Positions 1 through 7,272 of a DNA stretch of 15,819 nt are shown piece by piece (the first letter of the stretch is position 1; each line of letters begins with the position of its first letter). A program made the position numbers and the translations under genes. The stretch lies in assembly GCA_023247285.1 (NCBI GenBank), contig JAHFGU010000025.1, positions 1 through 15,819 on the forward strand, written 5' to 3'. The notes under the pieces are model-generated. The model worked only from the letters and a program-made list of their open reading frames with translations, made no database searches and was not told the origin of the DNA. The DNA comes from Candidatus Omnitrophota bacterium (GTDB taxonomy: Bacteria > Omnitrophota > Koll11 > Aquiviventales > Aquiviventaceae).

Positions 1-51
1 GGCTGCCCGACCGCCAACGCGGAGGAGCGCCATGACCACCAGGAGACCTGA
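1..51 (+). CDS. 3' end of an unidentified gene (partial)
   Basis: An open frame enters from the left edge in frame 1 and ends at TGA 49-51. It encodes only 16 residues, ending ...EERHDHQET. The stop shares one base with the ATG of the next gene (TGATG). The same junction recurs at 807-811 and 3856-3860, so this is probably the tail of the upstream operon member. The two histidines near the C-terminus might suit a metal-handling operon, but the fragment is too short to name. Confidence 0.5.
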   Translation, partial: GCPTANAEERHDHQET

Positions 52-809
52 TGCGCGGTCGGATCACTCGATGGGGGCTGGCGGGACTGGCGGCCTGGGG
101 CGCGTGCGTTCCCGGGATCGCTGAGGCGCACCTGCGGAATTATCTCTTGAGCCAGCCATATCACACCGCCGAGCGCGGCGAATTCGAACTGGAGCTCTGG
201 AACGACATGGACTTCGCGGAAGCGGACAACGACGATTCCTACCACTCGAAGCATCAGATCGAGGTGGAATACGGCGTGACGGATCATGTCCAGCTCGCCT
301 ATTACGAAGTGTATACGTGGGACCGCGCGAAGGACTGGGAGCGCGACGAGTTCAAGCTCGAGGCGAAGGCGCGGTTCGCCGAAGCCGGGCAGTGGCCGGT
401 GGACGTCGCGCTCTACGCCGAATACGCCAACCCGGACGGGCGCCGGGACGCCAACAGCGACGAGTTGGAAACCAAGCTCATCCTGAGCAGGGATTTCGGG
501 CCGGTGAACGTCGTCGGGAACTTCATCTTCGAGCGCAAGCTCAACGAGCGCAGCGACTGGGAGATGGCCTACACCGCCGGGGTGAGCTATGCGGTGACAG
601 CCTGGACCCGGGTCGGGATCGAACTGAAAGAGACCTTGGGCGATAACGATGAATTCGGCTGGCGCCGCAACGACCACCAGCTCTACCTGCTGCCCGGGGT
701 GTACGCGAGCCTGACGCCGCATGTGCGGCTGCTGGCCGGGCCGGCCTTCGGCCTGACCCGTGCCAGCGAGGATCTGCAGCTCCGGAGCCTCTTGGAGGTG
801 GAATTCTGA
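51..809 (+). CDS. Small outer-membrane beta-barrel protein, metal operon
   Basis: This is a 252-residue exported protein. A signal peptide of about 26 residues (basic MRGRITR, hydrophobic GLAGLAAWGACVPG, AEA before HLRN) is followed by alternating polar and aromatic strands with short acidic turns. It ends in LEVEF; a terminal phenylalanine is the usual recognition signal for the outer-membrane barrel assembly machinery. There are no internal hydrophobic helices. The length suits a small barrel of about 10-12 strands. The start is supported by AGGAG at 41-45, five bases before ATG 51. It overlaps the upstream and downstream genes by one base each, so it is translationally coupled to the ZIP transporter that follows. 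A role in moving metal across the outer membrane, or in sensing it, is inferred from that neighbour only. I do not recognise the exact family. Confidence 0.75.
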   Translation: MRGRITRWGLAGLAAWGACVPGIAEAHLRNYLLSQPYHTAERGEFELELWNDMDFAEADNDDSYHSKHQIEVEYGVTDHVQLAYYEVYTWDRAKDWERDEFKLEAKARFAEAGQWPVDVALYAEYANPDGRRDANSDELETKLILSRDFGPVNVVGNFIFERKLNERSDWEMAYTAGVSYAVTAWTRVGIELKETLGDNDEFGWRRNDHQLYLLPGVYASLTPHVRLLAGPAFGLTRASEDLQLRSLLEVEF

Positions 810-2062
810 TGAACCAGATGGCGCACGGCGCGTGGCTCCTAGGCCTGCTGGCCGGAGGGACGATCCTCCTGGGCCTGCCGATCGCGCGGCTGCGCGCGGT
901 CTCGACGCGGACCAAGGCGTTCCTGAACGCCGTCTCCACCGGCGTGCTCATCTTCCTGCTCGTCGAGATCTGCGGGCATCTGCTCGAGGGCATCGAGGAG
1001 CTGGTCGAAGAGGCGGCGGCAGGCGGCGGCGCGTTCCGACCGGCGGCGCTGCAGGGCGCGGTGTTTGTCGCCGGGTTCTCTCTTGGGCTGCTCGGCTTGG
1101 TGTATTTCGAGCGGCGATTCCTTGGCGCTGCGCGCGAGGGGCTTGCCCCGCGCACCCGGGCCAAGCAGCTGGCCCTCTTGATCGCGGTCGGGCTTGGGCT
1201 GCACAACTTCAGCGAGGGGCTGGCCATCGCGCAGGGCTACGCCGCCGGCGCCATGCGGCTGGCATGGCTCCTGGGCATCGGGTTTGCGCTGCACAACGCG
1301 ACCGAAGGCTTCGGCATCGCCGCACCCCTATCCGGCCACCGGGTCGGCTGGGGGTTCCTGCTCGGGGCGGCTGTCATCGCCGGGGGCCCCACGTTCCTGG
1401 GCGCTATCATGGGCGGCTGGTGGACGAGCCGTCTGGCCGAATCCTTCTGCCTGGCGCTGGCCTCGGGCACCATCCTCTACATCATCGGCGAGCTGCTCCA
1501 TTTGGGGCGCCAACTCAAAGAGGAATCGGTGGTGGGCATCGGCCTCCTGGCCGGGTTCTTTGTGGCGGTGCTGACGGATTTCATCCTCATCGGAGCCAGC
1601 ACGCGGATGGCCAGCCTGGCTGAGCACAGCCCCTCCCGCTACTACGTGGCGGAAGTGGGAGAGCACCAGCCGCGCCATGGAGGGCAGTTCGGCGACGCGG
1701 ACGATCTCTACCACTACGAGGTGGTCCTCGACGCCCCCGCGCAGCTGCGGCTCTATGTCAACGATGAGCGGAACATCCCCCTGAACGTGCAGCGGCTTGA
1801 CGGGCGGTGGACCCTCAATCCGGACAGCGCCTCCCCGGTGTCCGGCCCCTTCACCCCGTCGATCGACGGCGGATTTTTTGTCGCCACGCTGCCGCCGGTG
1901 ACTGAGGAACCGGTGCACGTGGAGGTGGCGGTCCGCAAAGGGTCGGTCTGGGCCGCCATGGAATTTTTCCTGCCGCTCGCCACGGCGAAGAACGACGCCG
2001 AGCTGCCTCGGCACGCATCCGGCACCCCGGATCGTCCCACGCTAGTGGCTCAAAGCCGCTAG
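809..2062 (+). CDS. ZIP-family metal transporter with C-terminal extracytoplasmic domain
   Basis: This 417-residue protein is a ZIP (ZupT/GufA-like) divalent-metal permease of the inner membrane. Residues 1-264 hold about eight hydrophobic helices. The two diagnostic binuclear metal-site motifs are HNFSEG at 132-137 (TM4) and HNATEG at 162-167 (TM5). ZIP proteins normally end just after TM8. Here about 150 more residues follow, including a compact domain at roughly 289-390 that begins with HGGQFGDADDLYHYEVV and continues LRLYVND to MEFFLP. ZIP C-termini face outward, so this domain should be periplasmic. Its HGG start and beta-rich pattern resemble small domains seen near heavy-metal efflux genes. 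GGAGG at 794-798 precedes ATG 809, which overlaps the barrel gene's stop. The metal (Zn, Fe, Mn or other) and the direction of transport cannot be read from the sequence. Confidence 0.88.
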   Translation: MNQMAHGAWLLGLLAGGTILLGLPIARLRAVSTRTKAFLNAVSTGVLIFLLVEICGHLLEGIEELVEEAAAGGGAFRPAALQGAVFVAGFSLGLLGLVYFERRFLGAAREGLAPRTRAKQLALLIAVGLGLHNFSEGLAIAQGYAAGAMRLAWLLGIGFALHNATEGFGIAAPLSGHRVGWGFLLGAAVIAGGPTFLGAIMGGWWTSRLAESFCLALASGTILYIIGELLHLGRQLKEESVVGIGLLAGFFVAVLTDFILIGASTRMASLAEHSPSRYYVAEVGEHQPRHGGQFGDADDLYHYEVVLDAPAQLRLYVNDERNIPLNVQRLDGRWTLNPDSASPVSGPFTPSIDGGFFVATLPPVTEEPVHVEVAVRKGSVWAAMEFFLPLATAKNDAELPRHASGTPDRPTLVAQSR

Positions 2063-2107
2063 GCGCACCCCGACCATCTACTTCTCGACCTCCAGGCAAG
2101 CCGAAGG

Positions 2108-2116
2108 TGCTATAAT
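2108..2116 (+). promoter_or_regulatory. Extended -10 promoter for nadE
   Basis: A perfect TATAAT at 2111-2116 is preceded by TGC at 2108-2110, the TGn extended -10 element. The best -35-like match is TCGACC at 2085-2090 with a long 20-bp spacer, so the extended -10 probably carries the promoter. Transcription would start near 2122, leaving only about 20 bases before ATG 2143 and no evident Shine-Dalgarno. Confidence 0.7.
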
Positions 2117-2142
2117 ACTTGTTTGTCTCCGCTTGCTAACCC

Positions 2143-3858
2143 ATGCCAGCCCTGCGGCTTGCGCTTGCGCAACTGAATCTGACCGTTGGCGACCTCGGCG
2201 GCAATGTCCGCCGCATCGAGGAGGCAGCGCTGCGCGCCGAGGCCTGGATGGCAGACGCGCTGGTGGTGCCGGAGCTGGCCATCCCCGGCTATCCGCCGGA
2301 GGATTTGCTGCTGAAGTCCGGATTTGTCTCCGCGAACGAGCAAGCGCTCCGGCGGCTGGCTCCGCGGCTGCGCGGCCTCGTGGCGCTGATCGGCTTCGTG
2401 GAGCGCGGGCCGGCCGGCCGGCTCTACAATGCCGCCGCGGTGGTGGTCGAGGGGCGCGTGAGCGCGGTCTACCGGAAGCAGCACCTGCCGAATTACGGGG
2501 TCTTCGACGAGCGGCGCTATTTCACCCCCGGCGCCGGCCTGCTCATCGTGCGGGTCAATGGGCTGCCGGTGGGGGTGACCATCTGCGAGGACCTGTGGGA
2601 GGCGGCGCCCTGCCGGCTCTTGAGCCAGGCGGGGGCGCGCGCGGTCGTCAACCTCTCCGCCAGCCCGTACCACGCGGGGAAGAGCCGGCAGCGCGAGGCG
2701 CTCTTTTCCAGGCGCGCCAGGGAGCACCGGCTGGCGGTCGCCTACTGCAATCTGGTGGGCGGCCAGGACGAGCTCATCTTTGATGGGGCGAGCGTCGCCT
2801 TCGATAGCCGGGGCCGGTTGCTGGCACGCGGGGCGCAATTCCGCGAAGATCTGGTGCTCGTCGATCTGCCTGCCGCGCCAGAGCGGCAGCTCAGTTCACC
2901 TCGGGCAGGACGCCGGGCAGGGCTGATCTCAACGCGCGCGGTCCCGGTGGCCCGTCAGCTCACCGACCGGGTTCGCGTGCCGCGGGAGCTGGTGAAGCCG
3001 CTGCCGCTCGTGGAAGAGGTGTATGAAGCGCTCTGCCTGGGCGTTCGTGACTATGCGCATAAAAACGGCTTCTCCACGGTCGTGCTCGGGCTCTCAGGCG
3101 GCGTGGACTCCGCGCTCACCGCTTGCATCGCCGCCGATGCGCTGGGCCCAGAGCGCGTCATCGGCCTCGTGATGCCGTCGCGCTACTCGTCAACGCAGAC
3201 GCAGGAGGACGCCCGCCAGGCCGGCCGGGCGCTCGGCATCACGGTCCATACGATCAGCATCGAGCCTGCCTTCAGCGCGTATCTCCGCACGCTCCAGCCC
3301 CAGTTCCACAACCGGCCGGAGGATGTGACCGAGCAGAACCTGCAGGCCAGGATCCGGGGCAACCTGCTCATGGCTCTCTCCAACAAATTTGGCTGGCTCG
3401 TGCTGACCACCGGCAACAAGAGCGAGATGGCGACGGGCTACTGCACCCTGTACGGCGACATGGCCGGCGGGTTCGCGGTCATCAAAGACGTGCCGAAGAC
3501 GCTGGTCTACCGCTTGGCCCGGTTCCGCAACGGCCGCGACCCTGGGACGCCGATCCCGGAACGCATCCTGCGCCGGGCGCCGACCGCGGAACTAGCACCC
3601 CACCAGACCGACCAGGACGTGCTGCCGCCCTACGACACGCTTGACCGGATCCTCAAGGCCTACGTCGAGGAAGACCGCAGCCTCGCGGAGATCCTCTCCG
3701 CCAACCGGCTCAACCCGGAGACGGTCAGGCGCGTCATCCGCATGGTGGACCGGTCCGAATACAAGCGGCGCCAGGGGCCGCCGGGCATCAAGATCACGCC
3801 GAAGGCCTTCGGCAAGGACCGCCGCATGCCGATCACCAACCGGTACCAGCAGTCGTGA
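2143..3858 (+). CDS. nadE: Glutamine-dependent NAD+ synthetase
   Basis: This 571-residue cytoplasmic enzyme performs the last step of NAD+ synthesis: deamido-NAD+ plus ATP plus glutamine-derived ammonia gives NAD+. The N-terminal half is a nitrilase-type glutaminase with its catalytic triad visible: Glu44 (VVPELAI), Lys112 (YRKQHLPNYGVF) and Cys148 (ICEDLW). The C-terminal half is the ATP-pyrophosphatase synthetase domain. It has the P-loop SGGVDS at 318-323, then TGNKSE, the GDMAGGFAVIKDV stretch and a typical tail (KITPKAFGKDRRMPITNRY). The length matches the fused bacterial form. ATG 2143 is the natural start because residue 1 begins the conserved first strand (LRLALAQLN). It overlaps the following regulator gene at TGATG 3856-3860. 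Confidence 0.96.
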   Translation: MPALRLALAQLNLTVGDLGGNVRRIEEAALRAEAWMADALVVPELAIPGYPPEDLLLKSGFVSANEQALRRLAPRLRGLVALIGFVERGPAGRLYNAAAVVVEGRVSAVYRKQHLPNYGVFDERRYFTPGAGLLIVRVNGLPVGVTICEDLWEAAPCRLLSQAGARAVVNLSASPYHAGKSRQREALFSRRAREHRLAVAYCNLVGGQDELIFDGASVAFDSRGRLLARGAQFREDLVLVDLPAAPERQLSSPRAGRRAGLISTRAVPVARQLTDRVRVPRELVKPLPLVEEVYEALCLGVRDYAHKNGFSTVVLGLSGGVDSALTACIAADALGPERVIGLVMPSRYSSTQTQEDARQAGRALGITVHTISIEPAFSAYLRTLQPQFHNRPEDVTEQNLQARIRGNLLMALSNKFGWLVLTTGNKSEMATGYCTLYGDMAGGFAVIKDVPKTLVYRLARFRNGRDPGTPIPERILRRAPTAELAPHQTDQDVLPPYDTLDRILKAYVEEDRSLAEILSANRLNPETVRRVIRMVDRSEYKRRQGPPGIKITPKAFGKDRRMPITNRYQQS

Positions 3859-4547
3859 TGGCGCACCGCGTGCTGCTCCTTACGGATGACTGGCCGGCCA
3901 AGAAGCCGCTAAAGTCCGGGCTGATGGAGCGCGGCTGCGTCGTCGTCCAGGCTGAGACAGCGCCGCTGGCGGGCGACGCGTTTGAGCCGCCGGATCGCGT
4001 GGACGTCATCGTCGCCGACCTCGAGCGCTGCGCGCTGGACCCGGCGACGCTCTGCCGCGCGCTGCGGCGCGAGCGCCCGCTCAAGGAGCTGCCGCTGGTC
4101 CTGCTGATCACGGAGGAGCACTTCGGCCGGGTCGACTTCGCGTGGGGCGTGGATGACTACCTCACCCTGCCGGTGACGCCGCAGCGGCTGGCCGAGCGGC
4201 TCAACTTCCTCATGTGGAAGCTGCAGCGGGCCGTGCCGAAAAACGGGATCTCGCTCGGCGGGCTCGTCATCGATTTTGAGCGCTATGAGGTGCATGTCCA
4301 CGGCGAGCCGGTGGACCTGACCTTCAAGGAGTTCGAGCTGCTCAAGTTCCTCGCCACCCACCCGGGCAAGCCCTTCACGCGCGAGGCGCTGCTGGATAAG
4401 GTGTGGGGCTACGACTACTACGGCGGCACCCGCACGGTGGACGTCCATATCCGCCGCCTGCGCTCCAAGATCGAGCAGGGCGGCACTGCGTACATCGAGA
4501 CCGTCCGGAACGTCGGCTACAAGTTCCTCGCGCCTTCCTCTGTATAG
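3858..4547 (+). CDS. OmpR/PhoB-family response regulator with altered receiver
   Basis: A 229-residue two-domain regulator. The receiver (about 1-120) keeps the acidic pair Asp10-Asp11, the candidate phospho-acceptor Asp54 (VIVADLE) and Thr85 (LLIT). The nearly invariant lysine of the DYLTKP motif is replaced by Leu104 (YLTLPV). The winged-helix output domain (about 131-225) is canonical: LTFKEFELLKFL, then the recognition helix GTRTVDVHIRRLRSKIE and the wing TVRNVGYKF. ATG 3858 overlaps the nadE stop by one base. GTG 3855 is an alternative start that adds one residue. No partner histidine kinase is in the window. Cotranscription with nadE is likely, but a functional link is not shown. The missing lysine suggests altered or phosphorylation-independent signalling (inference). 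Confidence 0.92.
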   Translation: MAHRVLLLTDDWPAKKPLKSGLMERGCVVVQAETAPLAGDAFEPPDRVDVIVADLERCALDPATLCRALRRERPLKELPLVLLITEEHFGRVDFAWGVDDYLTLPVTPQRLAERLNFLMWKLQRAVPKNGISLGGLVIDFERYEVHVHGEPVDLTFKEFELLKFLATHPGKPFTREALLDKVWGYDYYGGTRTVDVHIRRLRSKIEQGGTAYIETVRNVGYKFLAPSSV

Positions 4548-4579
4548 GCGGCCCCAGCGGCCTCCGCGCCTTGTTTTTT
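4547..4579 (+). terminator. Possible intrinsic terminator after the nadE-regulator operon
   Basis: GGCC at 4550-4553 can pair with GGCC at 4559-4562 around a five-base loop, extended by GG 4547-4548 with CC 4564-4565 across one mismatch. A T-rich tract (TTGTTTTTT, 4571-4579) follows after a short GC spacer. The stem is short and the same T tract supplies a candidate -35 for the next promoter, so this is tentative. Confidence 0.35.
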
Positions 4580-4600
4580 CCGTTCCCCCTCAGGTATAGT
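4571..4600 (+). promoter_or_regulatory. Sigma70-type promoter for the pilin cassettes
   Basis: TATAGT at 4595-4600 matches the -10 consensus at five of six positions. TTGTTT at 4571-4576 is a partial -35 with an 18-bp spacer. The predicted transcription start, about 4607, falls just before the first strand of the folded leader at 4612. No comparable promoter was seen before any of the next seven genes, which are closely packed. Confidence 0.6.
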
Positions 4601-4611
4601 TAAGCAAGACA

Positions 4612-4702
4612 GGCTGTTGCTCTCGTGCCACACCCGGAGCAATCCGGGGCCGGAAAGCGATGGGTCCTCCACAGGCGGGGGATCGCCACGCTGCCAACAG
4701 CC
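4612..4702 (+). ncRNA. Structured leader RNA, riboswitch candidate
   Basis: The leader between the promoter and the first prepilin can close on itself. GGCTGTTG at 4612-4619 is a perfect reverse complement of CAACAGCC at 4695-4702. Inside this stem are CCCGG 4633-4637 with CCGGG 4644-4648, and GCGAT 4657-4661 with ATCGC 4682-4686, the latter extended by CCTCC 4666-4670 with GGGGG 4677-4681. That gives a three-way-junction-like fold. Downstream, CCCGG 4701-4705 with CCGGG 4712-4716 competes with GCCGGG 4711-4716 pairing to CCCGGC 4737-4742, which could be a switching platform before the ribosome site at 4752-4758. The order of short elements (AGCAA, GGAAAGCGATGGGTCC, GGGGATCGCC) loosely recalls c-di-GMP-I (GEMM) riboswitches, which often precede pilus genes. 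The standard GNRA-capped stem and GACGCAAAGC core are absent. Confidence 0.45.
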
Positions 4703-4770
4703 CGGTGAGCGCCGGGTGATCCGACAGGCAGGGGAGCCCGGCCATCGTGTTAAGGGGGATGATCGATCGG

Positions 4771-5259
4771 ATGGGATCGCGCGGGATGTCATTGGTGGAG
4801 GTGCTGATCGGCACCGCGGTGCTGGTCACCGGGGGCGGGGCGCTCCTGTTGGGCATGCACTACGCCCTGATCCAATCCGATTACCTGAGCCATGCGCAGA
4901 TCGCCATCCAGGCCGCCCAGGGGGAGCTCGAGCGGCTCACCGGCGAGGATTTCAGCACGCTGGCGACCGGGGGGGCGTACGCCGGCGCCAGGCAAACCGG
5001 CCAGCGCGTGGCCATCAACAACGCGGAGCTGCCTGGCGGGACATTGGGGGTCCAGATCAAGGCCTTCCCCGCCGGCACGCCCTTCTCGACGGCGACGCTC
5101 CTGGATCTCAGCGTGGCCGCCTGCTGGGCCTCGCGCAGCCGGCGGATCGGGGAAGACCGGAACTGCAACGGCGTACTGGACGCGGGGGAAGACGCCAATG
5201 GCAACGGGTGGATCGACTCGCCGGCGACGGTCAGCACCCGGCTCGCCCGGCAGGAGTGA
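4771..5259 (+). CDS. Type IV minor prepilin, PilV/GspI-like, with EF-hand-like loops (copy A, gene 1)
   Basis: A 162-residue prepilin. The five-residue leader MGSRG is followed by MSLVEVLIGTAVLV, giving cleavage after Gly5, a hydrophobic +1 and Glu at +5, as needed for prepilin peptidase and assembly. The hydrophobic helix spans about 6-28. Near the C-terminus two adjacent Ca2+-loop-like segments occur: DRNCNGVLDAGE at 129-140 and DANGNGWID at 141-149. Both fit the DxNxNGxxD pattern. AAGGGGG at 4752-4758 supports ATG 4771; ATG 4759 abuts that site and is less likely. The gene heads an eight-gene run behind the folded leader and is followed one base later by copy A gene 2. The PilV/GspI assignment rests on gene order and length rather than on a diagnostic motif. 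Confidence 0.85.
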   Translation: MGSRGMSLVEVLIGTAVLVTGGGALLLGMHYALIQSDYLSHAQIAIQAAQGELERLTGEDFSTLATGGAYAGARQTGQRVAINNAELPGGTLGVQIKAFPAGTPFSTATLLDLSVAACWASRSRRIGEDRNCNGVLDAGEDANGNGWIDSPATVSTRLARQE

Positions 5260-5260
5260 G

Positions 5261-5731
5261 ATGGGCCGCCAGGGCTTGACCGCGGTGGAGCTGTTGATCG
5301 TCGGCGGCGTGGCGTTCGGGCTGCTGGGGGGGATGATGCTGATGACGGCCGACGCGGGCAACCGGCTCTGGACCAGGATGGATTCGCAGGCGGCCACCAT
5401 GTCGGCGGCGCAGCAGGTGCTCAACCGGATGCGGGCAGATCTCCACGCGGCCTCGCTGGCCGGCGGCCTGACGTGCCAGCCCGGCGACGTGCAGTTTACC
5501 CGGTTCTCCGACGGGGCGGCCATCCGCTATCAGCTCGACGTGGCGGCGGGGATCGTCCGGCGCACGGTGGGCGCGGCGACCCAGGTGCTCGCGGGGAACG
5601 TGTCCGCCATGACCTTTCCCGCCTGCGCCAACGGGGTGGTCCGGGTGTCGCTCACGACGCGGGTCGTGCAGCGGCAGCGGCCGACGGCGACGCACACCCT
5701 GGAGTCGCAGATGAGGATCCAGAACCCATGA
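5261..5731 (+). CDS. Type IV minor prepilin, PilW/GspJ-like (copy A, gene 2)
   Basis: A 156-residue prepilin with leader MGRQG and mature start LTAVELLIVGGVAF. The cleavage glycine is at 5 and Glu at +5 is kept. One N-terminal helix is followed by a mostly beta C-terminal domain with two cysteines (LTCQPGD and FPACANG) that could form a disulfide. ATG 5261 is preceded by AGGAG at 5252-5256, inside the end of gene 1. Its stop overlaps the ATG of gene 3 by four bases (ATGA 5728-5731), indicating coupled translation. The second position in a minor-pilin operon and the LNRMRADLHAAS helix end suit PilW/GspJ, but no decisive signature is present. The equivalent in copy B is at 8618-9058. Confidence 0.82.
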   Translation: MGRQGLTAVELLIVGGVAFGLLGGMMLMTADAGNRLWTRMDSQAATMSAAQQVLNRMRADLHAASLAGGLTCQPGDVQFTRFSDGAAIRYQLDVAAGIVRRTVGAATQVLAGNVSAMTFPACANGVVRVSLTTRVVQRQRPTATHTLESQMRIQNP

Positions 5732-7272
5732 CGCGCGCCAGGCCGCACGACCGCAGCGGCTTTGTCCTGATCAGCAGCTACCTCATGCTGTTCCTGTTCT
5801 TCATCTACTCCAACGCCTTGACGGTGCAGACGATAACCCAGCGCACGGTCGCCGACCGCGCGCGCGAGGATCTCCAGGCGCTCAACCTTGCGCAGGGGGC
5901 GCTGGCGCAGCTCGGCGACAATCTCTACTACTTCGTGAACACCCTCGTGCCCGCCACGATCGCCCCCGGCTCCGGCGACGTGGTCGGCACGTTCCAGTGG
6001 ATCGACGGCCTGGTCGACGGCACCGAGGTGCCTGCGTTCGACGTCCCGGAGGGGGACCGCAACGGCGACGGCCTCATCACCACCGCGGACGGGGACGGCG
6101 TCCGAGACGGCCGGACCGACCATCCCGTGTGCATGTCAGGCCTGCCGACCATCAAGACGGCTGCGGGCGCGGATCCCTGCCCGGCCGCGACTCAGCCCGC
6201 GCAGGCCCCGAGGGCGTGGGTGACGGCGGTGACGTCGACGAATCCCGCCGATCCCTTCGCCCCCAGGCGAGTGACGCTGGAGGCCGAGGCGCGCGTCGGG
6301 GCTGCGACGAAGCGCTTGCGGGCCAACTACGTGTTTGAGCTGGGCAACTCCGACATCTTCCGCTACGCGTACTTCATCAACAACTTCGGGTGGTTTGACT
6401 TGCGGGGGAACTCTTACGTGAGCATCCACGGAGAGGTGCGCTCCAACGCGGACCTGGACTTCAGGATGTCCGGCGGCGCCGGCATCGCGGTCAACGGGGA
6501 TCTCTACGCCTCGCAGAACCCGCAGATCAAGAATCCGAAGACCATGCTGCCGGCCACCGGCACGATCAGCGGCGATGATCCGAGCCAGGCGAACAAGTGG
6601 GATTACCTGAGCGCCTACGGCCACCCGTGGACCCGGCGCCCCATCAAGGGCGTCACCTACCCAGGCCAGCCGAAGATCAACGGGGCGACCCCGGAGCTCC
6701 CCTACGGCGCCGCCTACGACGCCGACTATGTCAATCCGCAGACAGGCCAACAGGACCAGCGCAGGTTCACCGCCCAGCCGACCCACACGATGCCGTTCCT
6801 GGGAGACCTGGGCTACTACGAGAACCTCGCCGCCCAAACCGGCGGGAGGATGACCTATTGGGATGCCGATACCGGAGCGGTCAAGACCGTCGAGGCCTCT
6901 TACAAAGGGCCGGACGGGCAGGCCGGCACGGCGGATGACCAGCAGCCGCTGGTGCTGCTGGGGACGTGGGGCCGGCCCATCATCATGGAGGGCCCGGTCG
7001 TCATCCCGGGCGATGTGCTCATCAGCGGCGTCGTGCTCGGGCGGGGGACCGTCTACAGCGGGCGCAACGTGCACGTCCTGTGGGGGTTGCACAACATGCG
7101 CCGCACCCAATGGAAGCCCATCCGGCGGGACCGGTTCACCGGCGAGATCCGGGCCTCGCAAGGGTGCGACTGGAACGGGGCGCAGCGCCTCGGCACGGTC
7201 TGCACCAACGGCAGCTATTTCACGCCAGCCGAAACCGAACAGGGGCTGGTGCCCCCCGGGTGCATGCAATGA
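5728..7272 (+). CDS. Large PilX/GspK-like pilus-tip protein with beta-rich domain (copy A, gene 3)
   Basis: A 514-residue protein. The start MTRARPHDRSG followed by FVLISSYLMLFLFFIYSNA resembles a prepilin leader and helix with a cleavage glycine at 11. The +5 residue is Ser, not Glu. Loss of Glu5 is also typical of GspK, which sits at the pseudopilus tip. An EF-hand-like loop DRNGDGLITTAD lies at 110-121. A conserved YAYFINNFGWF block is near 213-224. Residues about 402-455 contain short repeats such as GPVVIPGDVLISGVVLGRGTVY that look like beta-helix rungs. This is much longer than ordinary PilX, so a large exposed domain is likely. ATG 5728 overlaps the stop of gene 2. Role in adhesion or tip assembly is inference. 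Confidence 0.75.
   Translation: MTRARPHDRSGFVLISSYLMLFLFFIYSNALTVQTITQRTVADRAREDLQALNLAQGALAQLGDNLYYFVNTLVPATIAPGSGDVVGTFQWIDGLVDGTEVPAFDVPEGDRNGDGLITTADGDGVRDGRTDHPVCMSGLPTIKTAAGADPCPAATQPAQAPRAWVTAVTSTNPADPFAPRRVTLEAEARVGAATKRLRANYVFELGNSDIFRYAYFINNFGWFDLRGNSYVSIHGEVRSNADLDFRMSGGAGIAVNGDLYASQNPQIKNPKTMLPATGTISGDDPSQANKWDYLSAYGHPWTRRPIKGVTYPGQPKINGATPELPYGAAYDADYVNPQTGQQDQRRFTAQPTHTMPFLGDLGYYENLAAQTGGRMTYWDADTGAVKTVEASYKGPDGQAGTADDQQPLVLLGTWGRPIIMEGPVVIPGDVLISGVVLGRGTVYSGRNVHVLWGLHNMRRTQWKPIRRDRFTGEIRASQGCDWNGAQRLGTVCTNGSYFTPAETEQGLVPPGCMQ

Noticed and set aside
4612..4702. Naming the folded leader a canonical c-di-GMP-I (GEMM) riboswitch
   Set aside because: The GACGCAAAGC core and the GNRA-capped stem are missing; only short elements in a similar order are visible, so it is kept as a structured RNA candidate.
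5158..5220. Cellulosome dockerin domain in the prepilin
   Set aside because: The DxNxNG loops resemble dockerin repeats, but the helices and spacing of a dockerin are absent and the context is a pilin.
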